The notes beneath the pieces are model-generated. The model did no database searches and was not told the origin of the DNA. It saw only the letters and a program-made list of their open reading frames with translations. A stretch of DNA of 64,000 bases, taken from Ceratodon purpureus. Lineage: Eukaryota; Streptophyta; Bryopsida; Pseudoditrichales; Ditrichaceae. The DNA lies in NCBI GenBank assembly GCA_014871385.1, contig CM026426.1, positions 46,615,611-46,679,610 on the forward strand, read 5' to 3'. Position numbers and translations under genes: made by a program. The number at the start of each line of letters is the position of its first letter. Within the stretch, counting starts at the first letter, position 1. Below, piece by piece: positions 25,101 through 36,326 of this stretch.

Positions 25101-27980
25101 CTCTTTTCTCCGTCTCAGGCGACTGTTGTTTTGATTTTTGTTCTCATGCTCTGTTATGTTTCCTCTTAGTTTGCAGCATGTACTGAATCTGTCTCAAGCG
25201 TCCTTGCTCTGAGAATGTTCTCTGCTCTTCGAGAGAATGCTTTTATTCTTCTCCTGCTTCCGTATTCTGACTTTAATATTCTTATTTTTAATATACTGTA
25301 TTTTTTAGTCCTCTTTTTCATCGGTGTGTTAATGTCTCGCCCTTTTCATCGAAGTCTCCTATGTCGCTATTCGTAGTATTCAAAGGTGGTTTTGTTTTTA
25401 TTCACTGTCTATGTACGTGGTCTTCACTTCTGTACGCCCTCAGAAATTAAGGTTCTGCTCTCCCTGATATGTCTCTATGTCTCGGACCCATGGTGTCCTC
25501 TCCGTTTTACGATTTATTCGACACATTGTGTTCTGTTGTTGCCTTTTTATTTCTCTTGGACCTCATTGCGTTACTCTCAGTCTGCCTACTGGTTTTCACT
25601 CCTCCGGTGGTTTCCCTTTTGTTCTGATTCTTCTGTTCACCGTCCCGGAAGTCATGCTAGATCTCTCTGAATTTTATTTTTTTTATTCAGGGGAAGCACT
25701 CGACACTTCAAGCTCTGTCGTCGCTCGATCCAGTTCCTGTGTGGTATGTCGGACTGTAATATGTGTTCATGAATTTCAGTTGTTTTTTTTCCTCTATGCT
25801 ATTTACGGGGATTGGTCGTATGGAGGAAATCCCACCTTAGTACTGAACTGCTTCTCCGCACCTTCTTTACGCACTGCTCTATCTAGGTTTCTGTACGCAT
25901 GAACGCCTTAGAGTCCAATGTTCTCTCATACGGAGCGGCTGTTTCTAACGACCTGAACCCTGTGATTTTTCTTCGGGTTCTTCGAAGACGTACCTACTTC
26001 ATGTCATGTCCATGTTAAATTCTGGCAGAAAATTCTAACGCATCGGTGTCGACTTTGTAGGATCTGCCGATCAGAAATCTCCTTGATCCCATGCATGTGG
26101 AGAAGAATGTCGCCGAGAATCTAATTCGAACTCTCTTCGGGGAGAAAGACCAGCCCCAAGTCAGACTGGATCTCGAGCATCGTGGAATTCGCCCTCACCT
26201 TTGGCTTCGCAGATATCGAGAGAATGGTTCACGAGCCTTCATGCCTGAGGCTCCGTACGTGTTGACCAAAGACCAGCGTACGATTTTCTTGGACACTCTG
26301 AAGAAGTTGAAATTGCCATCCCATTATTCCGCTTCATTACACGCGAAGATCAGCAAGGGCAAGCTCAGCGGCCTCAAGTCTCACGACTTCCACGTAATCC
26401 TCCAGGACCTGATGCCACTGTGCATGCGCAACGCTGGATGCGAGCACATGACAGCAGTAGTTATCCGTGTGGGCCGTCTGTTCAAGAAAATCTGCGCCAA
26501 GAGGATTCACATGGCTGAGCGTGATGCTCTTTTCGAGGAGTGCGTGGAGACTCTATGTGTGCTGGAAAAACAACTTCCCCCCTCATTCTTTGATATTATG
26601 ATTCACCTCTGTATTCACCTGGTGGAGGAGTTGTTTATCTGTGGCCCTGTACATGTACGGTGGATGTATCCGTTCGAACGATACTACAAGACGTTAAAAG
26701 GATATGTGAGGAATCATGCTAAACCTGAGGGTTGCATGGCGAAACGGTATGAGGTTGAGGAGGCCTGCGGTTTTGCATCAGAATACTTAGGGGAGGGGCA
26801 GTCCACAGTCAAACGCGTCTGGGATTCTGAGGAAGACCCTGTTATGAACGACGTCGTTTTGGAAGGAAGAGGGAAGGAGCGCATTCTAGACCAGACTCTT
26901 CTTAAAGACATTCACGATTTTGTCATTGACAATGCCGACGTTGTCCAGACTTATCGGGAGTAAGTTCTTTTTTGACCTATCGACTGAATCTGCTGTTCCA
27001 GTAAACCGTCGGTGTCCTTGTGAGTGCCATATGCACATCCCCTTGCTTATATATGTGTGCCAGTCTTCTCCTTGACTGGTGGCTCCTGGAAACTCTGTAG
27101 CACGTATCAGCGGTTGGTGGAGGAGCGAACAGAGCACCGACAGAGGTGGCGTTCACGTCATCCTCGAAGAGAAGGTCACCGTGGAGCGAATTACCCGCCG
27201 GACTTGGCTGAACTGTCGGCCTTCAGAGACTGGCTGCGGCAGAAAATACTTTCTGAAAAAGCGTCCGGGACGAATGTAGACCCAGACGCAGAAGCCCTGT
27301 CCTGCTTCCCTTCCACTGTCGCCCAGCGATTCCGCAGCATGAATGGTTTCGGATATCACTACAGAGTACGATCCAGCGAGGCACACATGAAGACGTGTGA
27401 CTCAGGGATTGCAGCCACTTTTCTGAGGGAGTGTCGGTTTGGAATAAGAGACAGGAATCCGGTGGTAGCTCCCGTAGAGTACGTCGGTCATCTCGAGGAA
27501 ATTATTGAGTTGAATTATTCTCATTTCCGCCAAGTCATTTTGATTGGCACATGGGTGAAGGCCAATTATCGAGGTGCAAGTGCTACAGTGAAAAAAGATC
27601 AGTGGGGTTTCACCATAGCTAATTTCAGTCGTATGATACCTTTCGGCAGAGAGTCCTTTGCGTTTCCATCGCAAGTGGAACAAGTTTTTTTTTCAGATTG
27701 CCTGGAGTTGCCCGGGTGGAAAGTGGTAACAAGAACCGAGCCTCGGGGGAAGAGGGTAGTGGCGTCTGCAACCCTGGAGATGGACAATGGGTTGATGTTC
27801 CGAGCAGGAAGGGACAATGAGTACTCAGGTCTACGAGCTCCGGAATCTATCTCGGAAGACCCTGTTCCAGTCTCAGGTGCAGGTAGAAATATCAGAGTGA
27901 ATGATACGCCGGACGCAGGTGTTCTGGACGAGCACACAACATTCGACGCAGACGTGGGGGAATCCTCAGAGGAGGATTAA
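22195..27980 (+). CDS. Tnp2-family CACTA transposase
   Basis: Proposed exons are 22195-22458, 23304-24761, 26061-26959 and 27101-27980. All have GT/AG borders and keep frame, giving about 1166 residues. The first exon carries a transposase-associated Cys motif (YPCACSMC followed by a His/Arg-rich segment). Exon 2 starts acidic and then contains the Tnp2 core (FFLHLSILIPGPKAP, IDVFLKPLFRELL, RAMLLWSIHDFPAF, GYVACPICGE, FALPYWK). Exon 3 resumes with LLDPMHVEKNVAENL and VRWMYPFERYYKTLKGYVRN. Exon 4 has the C-terminal region (YRVRSSEAHMKTCDSGI, VEYVGHLEEII, QVEQVFF) and an acidic tail. It catalyses excision and insertion of CACTA elements. The ATG at 22195 is tentative, since an acceptor-like site lies just downstream. 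The 1.3-kb intron 2 is T-rich. Confidence 0.85.
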
Positions 27981-30900
27981 GAACAGGTGATTCTATATAT
28001 CACGTGCCCGTACCAGCCCTTACTGCTGTAGTGCATGCTTAGCCCAAGTGATCCCCCATATTTTGTCTATCATGTAAACCATGCACCGCATGAGCGGATT
28101 TGTAGAGTATTTTTTCGTCCTTGAGATTTCGTACTGTAAAAGGTCATTCCCGGTATTCTACGAGAGGACCTCTTCCATTCTCACTCTGTACTGGCAGGCG
28201 AACGTGAGGCTCTTGCGGGTCCTTTTCTACTGTTGACGTCCTCCGTGACGTCCGGAGTGTCGTCTTCATTTTGTTGAGCACATGCTCTCACTGTCTCTCG
28301 TTTTTTCTGTGCGGCATGAACTATGCTAAGGGAACTCCACGTACTGTGGTCTGGGAACTCCCTGTAATCACGTTAGGAATTCCTTGGCAGTGTCGATTAA
28401 ATGGATTTGGTAAAAGTTCGCCGTCTGGACGTCGTGTACTGTGAACCCCGTCCATGGAGAAGGCATGTGCGGATGCATCCTTCGTAGGCCATATATCCTT
28501 GATATTTGCTAGGCATTTTCTCCTTTCAGTTCATTACTCCGGTTTCGGCACATTAATGCTAGGCTGGAACCGGCTCCGCCTGATAACTGTGTGTCGGCAG
28601 TTTTCAACTTCTCGGCCAAGGACGGTGTTTTTTTACATATTTAACGTGCCACTCGAAGTTATCAGTGGAAATTATTCGTTTATTCCTCTTCCATGTGCCC
28701 TCTTACTGTCCATGCCCACTTCAGGTGTACGGGAGATTTTTATATGTCCTCTCTGCTCAGTCCAGCGAATGTCCTTCTTATGTTACTGTAATGCTGCCCT
28801 CCGTACTATACCTACATCGTACTCCTGAGATTCATTACCTCGTAGCTAGAAACAGGACCTTCCCTTTGCAGGTTAACAGAGGACAGTGTTTCATCTTCCG
28901 GAGTCTGAAAGGTATTACCTCCGTTCCGGGCTTCTCCTCTTCCTTGTGCTGTTTCGTTAATGAATTCGAAGTTCAGTTTCTGGTCCCTTCAGGAGGTTTC
29001 CCCTGTTCGCAGAGATTTCCACTGCTCAGTAGAGCCGTCTCGTAGTCGTTACAGCATATGAATTTTCTGCGCAAAAATATATATCTGCTCTGACAAGTGG
29101 CATGCCTATGACATTGTCCACAGATTCATAATGTAGGAGGAGGATCAAATCGACTTGAAATGCCCGCTGAGTACGTTGGAGGAGAATCCCTGTAATCTTC
29201 AACCTTGTTATGTGAGTTCACTTCTTAAGTCATACGGGATCCATTGTAGGAGTCGTTATCTACACTAATGATTTTCCCGTACTCTGAATCACATGATAGG
29301 TTCTCCACCTCATAAGTGCGAATTATTACTCTCAATTGCTACAGATGTCTAGTCTTCTTCGCATAGGTAGGCCTGTAATTGCCTGCCTACCTTTGAACCT
29401 ACTCCCGGAGGTGACATCCTAGCTTCGTTCACAGTGGGAATCATCATTCAGAGAAGACAGTGCTCTATTTTCTGTGGGATATCATGATTGCAGTGATGGC
29501 GTTTTAGTGCCTGATATCATTGTGAATTGCAGGGGAAATCCAGTTTGAGCAAGCGAAGCTCGATTCAATCAATTTCACATTGAGTAACCTAAATGAGACC
29601 GGCCAAATCAATCCAATTGGTAGTACTGCTCCGTGATCGCCTGGAGTGCTCTCTACGATTTCCAAGATTTCGTTCCCCTCTGTAATCTCTCTCATGGACT
29701 CCTGGACTCTCGCATGCGTCTAAACGGCACTACTATATATTCTGGGAGGCGCAGTATGAACTTGCTCTGGCTTAGCATTTCCATTACTGTTGGCTCCCTT
29801 AATTTCTTGTAAGTGCTCTTCACTTCTGTGACTCCGGTTTTCTAACTGTGCTTCAGTTTTTGCTCGACTGACTTTTTTTCCAGAACTCCTGCATTGCTTA
29901 TATACTCTTGTGTTCATGGATTGTGTTCTTTTTTTCCAGTGCTCCTGTGGAACTTCGTGCACGACGTTCTGGCGTCGTGGGAAATGGCGGTATGTGATGG
30001 CCCCCTCTCGGAGCTCCTGAGGCAGCTGACACAGAGAGCAGATCCGGCCCTCGAGTTCTGAGATGGCCCAGGAGCTCATCATCGTCGCACCCCCTGTGTC
30101 ATACAGGATCTGGAGAATGCGAGACTGGCGAGTCCCCTTTGGCGTGACATAATTGACAACAGCCCTGAGTGGGCCATGATTTGCCTCAGTCGTTGGGACC
30201 ACAGCAATGAAGTAGGAGTCGTCTGGGAGCCTTACGACGACTATGTAATGAGCCGTTTCTATCAGTCCTGGACTCTGTTCTCCACTTCATGGACTATGGC
30301 GACACCAATTCCGTGCCCCCGTCTCCGCAAAGATCCTATCGGGTGGCTGACGGAGGTGGAGTTGAGCGCCCTCCGGAATCTTCTCTGGGACCCGGCGAAC
30401 ACCCGAATCGACGTGGAAGACGGTGAAGTACTTGCACATTCCCCCGGTATATGGGTTGCCCATCAGCATCGCACATGAACTTCGTGGTATGGATACGCGT
30501 TCCCCAGTTTCTTCTTGCACAGAGCGGCATTTAACCGTGTGCGCAGTTCCTCAATTTTTCCTAGATGCATGCGTTTACAGATTCAGCGTTTCCACGATTT
30601 TCTGAGCTCCTGACGTGTGCTCTGGAGGCTCAATTCCGTGATCCACGCTGTGCAGGTAATGTGCCTCACGTCGTCCGATGGGGAGTTCGAGGCAGTCTAA
30701 AGTTCACCACTGGGTCGAAATATAGCAGTCTCGTGGTGCTGGAGTCGTGGAGTACTCCTTCTTCAGATCCGGACTTTACGCTTGCCTTTCTGTCTTCTGT
30801 ACAGTCGTCAGTTTTTTTTTTGGAGAAGATATAGTCTCCTGAAGTTTTGCACACGAGTGCATGTCGAGGAAGTCTTACTGTATATCGCATCTGCTCTTGC

Positions 30901-31531
30901 CTCCACCATCTGTCATCCTCGGTGAAGTGAGGTATTTCAGGAGTAGGTGTCAGTTTAGAGGGGAAGAATATGCGGAGTACATACAAAGTCCCGGTGGTAA
31001 TATAGTTTTGGTCACAGTAGATCTTCCAGTGCATTCCATGGTTTCTTGCCTGAAAGTGGATTCCTCTTCCCCTGTATCCGGAGATTCGGAGTATATATAA
31101 TAAAAAATTATCATTTTCACAATTCTGCCTGTAACGTCGAGGATGCATTGTAATGTGTGTCACCAATGTCGGTATCCATGATTTAGAAGGCGGAGTATTT
31201 CGCGGGACCAATACGTTCGTTCTCTCTGTTCCCGAATGTTGTCCACAGAAGCCTCCTCTCCACGTGGCCGTCGGATGATATCAATCCCGAGCCGTTTCTC
31301 ACAGAACTCAAACCCCGTAATAATATTCATCCACTGAGAATGGCTGCGGGTGGCCACGTCATCATTGATTCCTGCGTGTATGTTCCAGATTAACATATTC
31401 CACTTGATTTCGATAAAGAAGCCCACACGTCTTGATCCCCTTCCCCCGATTCAACTGGGAGGTTCTCCTGCTCTTAGACCCAACAGGTTTTTCTTGTCTC
31501 TCTGTTGATTTTTAGACCATATTCTAGTAGT
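27981..31531. other. Right arm of the CACTA element, weak coding signal on minus strand
   Basis: 28.0-29.7 kb shows nothing convincing. Minus-strand frames at 31426-31160, 31211-30666 and 30202-29720 are longer than expected by chance and have protein-like composition, but no family is clear. The last contains LYDTGGATMM, which superficially recalls a retropepsin DTG motif. They may be exons of a third element gene or chance. Confidence 0.3.
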
Positions 31532-34244
31532 GTACACACAGTATTAGAACAACAAATAGTTGCATACAACCCTGACTTCTTGGACAGCCAAGAGATTCTT
31601 GAAAATGCAGGGAGGGCAAGTTCATGTGAGGAACTTGAAGAAGACAGTTTTGATGATGGAGACTACGCTTTTGATAAAAAGAGAACTTTGGAGAAACTGT
31701 GGTGGCCTGAGGAATCAACTACAGTGTCCAAAAATATGACGCTTGAGCTAAGAAGAGAACTAAGAGACTGCAGAGGTTCCGGGAAGAGAGACGCCTTGGA
31801 GAATGTAGCAACGCAGGAGAAGCTGAGGGATTTGCAGCATCGGAGTCGTAGCATGCGGTTGCTGCAGTGGAACGTGAGGGGAGGGACGACCGCTGGGAGA
31901 GAGCGGGAAGGGGAGATGCAGTTCTGCATGGTGTAGGGAGTGTCGAGGGAGAGGGAGTAAACCAAGGTTAGTAGGTGGAGCAACCGAGGCAGGACGTGGG
32001 CGACAACAGCGTGGGGGAACCAGCTGCAGTGGCCAGCGGGGAAGGTGAGTGGCGATTGGGCGAAGTGGGGGAGGCCAACTTGGCTGCCTGCCAACGGACC
32101 AATGTGAGCGGGCGTGGGAACGTCGTGGGAACGTCGTGGGGGAACGGAGAGGATACGTCGGGGGGGTGGGGAACTGCAGGGATGGGGAACAGGATGGGAG
32201 GTGCGGAGACTGGGAAGGGATTCCGTTGAGAGGGAGCGGGGACGGAACGTCGTGGGGGCGGGGAATAGCAGGGATGGGGAACGGGATGGAAGGTGGGGAG
32301 AGTGAGGAGGGGATTTCGTGGGGAGGGAGCGGGGAGGGATATGGGTTTGAGATGGGTGGGGATGCTTCAGTAGGACGTGGCCTACCATCAGCGGTGGATC
32401 CACGACGGCAAGAGGATTTTACAGATGACTTCCTAGGGGTTTTGGAAGATGATGGTGAAGGTTTTTTAGAGGAGAGAATTGGAAGGGAGACAAATGATAG
32501 AGCACAATATACACGAAGGAACCAAAGACCCAACAATCTCGAAGTGCCTATGTTGGAAAGTGAAAGTGATGGTTTTGAAAGTGATTGGGATTTTAGTGAA
32601 GAAGAAGGTGAAGATGGAGAAATGGGAGATCCTAATAGCATCAAGTATTTATATTGGGATGCAACGTGGAACAAGTCTTTTTTTACTTATGATCCGGAAC
32701 CGCAAGCGTTTGACAGTGTTTCAAGGACAAGTGCATTTGAGGAGACATTTCTCACCATGTTGCAGTTGTTTGAGGTTTTTTGGACACATTACATATTGCG
32801 TGATATTATGAGGGAGACAAATCGGTATGCCACGGAGGTGGATAGAGAGGGAAATACCATGGGTGGTAATGGATGGGAGGAATTTACCGTGCCCAAGTTG
32901 AAAGCGTTTTTGGCAATATGGTTGTACATGGGAATGAAACGACAACCAAATATCAGATCATATTGGTATACAAAAGGTTCAATATTCAATTGCTCTATTA
33001 TTTCCAACATTATGTCCCGTACTCGATTTTTTACTTTGATAAAATGTTTACATATCACTAATCCCGCAAGATATGTTCGAGACAAAGAATTACCAGGGTA
33101 TGATAAGTTGGGGCAAGTGCGATGGTTGATAGAAGCCATTAGGGACAATTGTAGAAAAGCATGGACTTTGGGGAAGTTTTGCACCATTGATGAGATGATG
33201 ATAAGATACAAAGGATCTTATTGTCCTGTACAACAGTACATGCCACAAAAACCTCAGAAGTGGGGCATAAAGGTTTGGTGCTTAGCGTGCTCTACTTCAA
33301 AATATGTATGAAATTTTTCTATTTACTGTGGGAATAGCCAACTAAATGGAGAGGGCGGTCCAATTTTATGGGGTGAGCCTAGATTGGCTCACAATGTGGT
33401 ATTAGATTTGACAAGTGGGGTAGGGGGAAAAGACCATGTCATTGCAATGGATAATTTCTTCTCAAGTGTTGGTCTTTTCAAGGAATTACTTGGTAAACTT
33501 ATTTGTGCTACAAGAACGTTGCGGTCAAATCGTATTGGTGTGCCTTTTGTATTGAGAAATACAAAGGCTTACTTGAAAATGGATCAAGGTTGGATGGATT
33601 GGAGGATGCATGCATCTCGCACCATGTCATCGGTGGTGTGGAAAGATAAGAAACCGGTGCTTCTCTTATCTACCCATGTCCAACCGACAGTTAGCCCGGG
33701 TTTGCACGTACCGACGGTTCCGCGGAGGGATGGGGCGGTTCAAAATGACATTCCAACGTCACCCATGCATTTGGAGTATACAACGCATATGAGGGGAGTG
33801 GATGTTGCGGATCAACTTAGGGCATCGTATTGTACACAAAATCGATCACACAAATGGTGGCACGGCATTTTCTTCTTCTTACTTGATATGACCGTTGTCA
33901 ATATGTTTTTGATATATGTTGACAAATGCCGAAATGCCGTTCCAATCCGCAAACCAATTCCACACTTACAATTTAGGACGGAATTGTGTGAGGCCTTATT
34001 GAGGAATTGGAGAGTGCGGCAAGATGATGACTTCGTTCAACCGGTTCGAAGACGTGGTTTATGCTTTCCCGTATATTCAAAGAAAAGAATGCCATGTGTT
34101 GTATGCAATAGGGGCAAAAGTAATGAAGGCACTAGGCCACACTACTTTTGCCCTTTGTGCGATAACAAGTTTATGTGTTTCAAGCCGGGACTTGCTTCCA
34201 AGAGTATCATGAGGCTATCCGGCAACGAGGTCTTCAAAATGTAA

Positions 34245-34613
34245 GTGGAATTATAGAGTAGGCTCATTTCTTGCGTAATTGTATTTTATTTTTTTAAAAT
34301 TTTTTAAAATTTTTCTTTTGTTTTTCCATATTATGACTAACATTTCTCTACATTCCATTGCCATTGGTGATTTTATATTTTTTTCTTTTATGAATTTTGT
34401 GTTTTTGTCACTTTTTAAAAAAATGTTCTTATCTAACATTCTCCACTATAGGTACAATTTATTTATTTTCCATAACCTTTTTATTAATAAATTATTATAA
34501 TTATAATTTTTTGTGATTTTTTTAAAATTCTTTTTTTATAAGTTTCAGTTGTAACTACAATTTCTTTATTTCCTAGAACACTATGTAAGATGGTTCTTGT
34601 TATTAGTTTGTTT
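34245..34613. other. 3' flank of the piggyBac transposase
   Basis: T-rich, AT-rich untranslated sequence just after the transposase stop. No clear polyadenylation signal was singled out. Confidence 0.4.
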
Positions 34614-34632
34614 GTTTGTTTTGTTTTGTTTT

Positions 34633-34686
<54 letters not shown>
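34600..34686. repeat. T53 homopolymer with (GTTT)n/(GTTTT)n shoulder
   Basis: GTTT and GTTTT units are followed by 53 uninterrupted T (34634-34686). It mirrors the A53 tract at 7260-7312. Confidence 0.8.
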
Positions 34687-34688
<2 letters not shown>

Positions 34689-34756
34689 ATTGAAAAAGCG
34701 CATATGTAAGATTATAAATCTGGATTTGAAGGAAGTGGCAGCCGGTATGGTAGAAC

Positions 34757-35135
34757 TAAGGTAATGCGCTCAGAAACCATCCGAATTTCAGGTTTGCTCA
34801 TTTGGAATAGTGGTGGAATTTTTTTATGATTTTTGGATGAAGTGCAAAGCTAGTGCAAAGCCATCCCAAAAAAAAAATCATTTTTTGAGTAAGTCTACAA
34901 TTTCCTATGAATTTTTGAATGTTCAGCTCTAGGTGCTCCACTAACCGTCCCTAGAGTCATGATTAATATGACCACTTGGATTCTGAGAATAGGACGTTTC
35001 TGCACCAATCACAAGCACTCAATTTCTGCAGCCATAGACGGAATTAGAATGATTTTGCACAGTTTCAGGAACAGCCTATGTCAAAGCCTATGGGACGGTT
35101 TTTGGGCCGGGACGGTTTTTGAGCGCATTACCTTA
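34757..35135. mobile_element. Short hairpin-type MITE with TA borders
   Basis: The left end TAAGGTAATGCGCTCA is repeated inverted at the right end, and the arms stay similar for about 28 bp with two mismatches (AAACC-TCC). Taking the outer TA as a target duplication fits a Tc1/mariner-type MITE with AGGTAATGCGCTCA ends. The interior has no gene. It lies in the right arm of the piggyBac element, so it inserted after the element formed or travelled with it. Confidence 0.55.
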
Positions 35136-36322
35136 CACGAACTTAGTTCTTCAATTTATGTTTGTATAGAGTGGACATGGAGAAAATGGTGACATTTGTA
35201 AGTGCTCACAGCCAAACTTTGCAACACAGAGTCGGATTTAGGTACCTGTACTGATGGAGAAGGGAGACTGGACATGATTACGTGGCGATGGGAATGTGGT
35301 TCAAAATAAACCAATCCATGACTAGTGCTAGAGATCGTGGATGAGGCAATGGGGAGTTGAGGAGAATTAGAAGGTGGCATGGAGTCTGATGGGCATATTC
35401 ACGTGATCTCAGGCATGGAGCCATGCAACTACTAAACTAGATTACTTTCTGCCACAGTGGGGCCACATGCAGGAGGTGCGGTGCACCAACCCATGGGGCG
35501 GGCCACGGGAGTCGGGGAGGCTAAGCTACGAGGGTCCCGTCAATGATGAACCCGCTGCTCACTGCAGGGGTACTGTAGGGAGGTCGGGGGTAGGTGGGGT
35601 CTGAGGGGGAGAGAGAGGAAGGGACTGTGGAAAGGGTGGAAGGAGGGTGGGAGAAGGGCACATTATTTTTTATTTTATTATGTGGAGTAGTTTACGTGGG
35701 GACTGTTGGTGATGCATGACGAGGGGACTGATGGGACTGTACTTGCTGCCCAAACCCAAACACAAAAATTCAGAATTTGTGTAGTTTGTTTACTTTTTAT
35801 ATAAAAAATAAAATATAAATTATTAGTTCATGTGAAGAATGACATTTTCACCGAATGGATTGCTAAGTTTCTTGAGGGTTCATTTTTAAAATATTCTTGA
35901 GTGAAAACCATGGATGTAGTGGACTTTGACAGTGTCCTATTTTCATCATTTTTGTGAATAGGTTCTGGTCCTTGCTTATGCCTAAAATTTATAACACTTA
36001 CTTCTAACATGCTCTTCTTCATGATTATCCAAAACTCCCAACTTCTCTAATGTAAAAATACCACTTCACAAGTGGTCAAAGTGTAGTTAATCTCTCGGGC
36101 AATATCAAAATAAATTTTTAAAAAATCTTCAAATGCTATAAACTATCACGATGTGAAGTCAATCGTGCTGAAATTTCTTATGCACACTCTAATTACTGTT
36201 ATCTTTAAGATCCTACGGTTGGAAGTGTAGAAAAACATTTTATTTTTTTTCTTAAACCATATCCACTCAAAATGGCAGTTTTGGACTCATTTCTTAGGAA
36301 CATAGGTATGGGCCTTTAGGGG
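35136..36322. other. Right arm of the piggyBac element
   Basis: A G-rich stretch (35.45-35.65 kb) is followed by AT-rich terminal sequence. The last 140 bp match the left end of the MITE at 11701. No gene seen. Confidence 0.5.
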
Positions 36323-36326
36323 TTAA

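Larger units (their letters stand above)
15360..31532 (+). mobile_element. CACTA (En/Spm) transposon, 16.2 kb, apparently complete
   Basis: The left end is CACTACTAGAA at 15360 and the right end is its perfect inverse finishing at 31532. TAC flanks both sides (15357-15359 and 31533-31535), the 3-bp duplication typical of CACTA insertions. It is markedly GC-richer than the surrounding DNA. It carries a TnpA-like gene on the minus strand and a Tnp2 transposase gene on the plus strand, both with open exons and consistent splice sites. Short repeats lie just inside the left end. Perfect ends and intact genes suggest a relatively recent insertion. Confidence 0.88.
15188..34244 (+). pseudogene. piggyBac transposase, split by a CACTA insertion and carrying one TGA stop
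   Basis: A 5' portion (from about 15188, Pro/Ser-rich) runs to 15359, where a 16.2-kb CACTA element begins. Coding resumes at 31536. Removing the insert and one TAC copy keeps the frame, joining Val-Asp-Ile to a segment rich in Glu and Asp. A G-rich low-complexity stretch (31.98-32.35 kb) follows, which may include an intron. The conserved part (about 32.4-34.24 kb) is a DDE_Tnp_1_7 domain: first Asp in TIDEMM (33189), second in AMDNFF (33450), then GVDVADQ (33801 and 33810), matching the four acidic positions of piggyBac transposase. A C-terminal Cys-rich domain with CVVC and CPLC pairs follows. TGA at 33309-33311 interrupts the frame, which continues unchanged to the TAA at 34242. It would cut and paste its element at TTAA sites. 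It looks inactive now. Confidence 0.85.
13636..36322 (+). mobile_element. piggyBac-superfamily transposon, 22.7 kb including a nested CACTA
   Basis: TTAA at 13632-13635 is followed by CCCCTAAAGGCCCATA. The right end is the exact inverse of these 16 bp, followed by TTAA at 36323-36326. Terminal inverted repeats starting with C-runs and TTAA target duplications are diagnostic of piggyBac elements. The element encodes a piggyBac-type transposase on the plus strand, cut by a CACTA element at 15360-31532. Without that insertion it would be about 6.5 kb, a normal size for an autonomous piggyBac element. It also holds a GC-rich left arm (13.85-14.15 kb), a homopolymer tract and a small TA-flanked MITE in its right arm. 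Confidence 0.85.

Noticed and set aside
29720-30202. Retroviral-type aspartic protease from the DTGG motif
   Set aside because: Only the short motif fits. No flap or second conserved motif seen.
34484-34690. Poly-Lys ORF on the minus strand
   Set aside because: It is just the T53 homopolymer read as codons.
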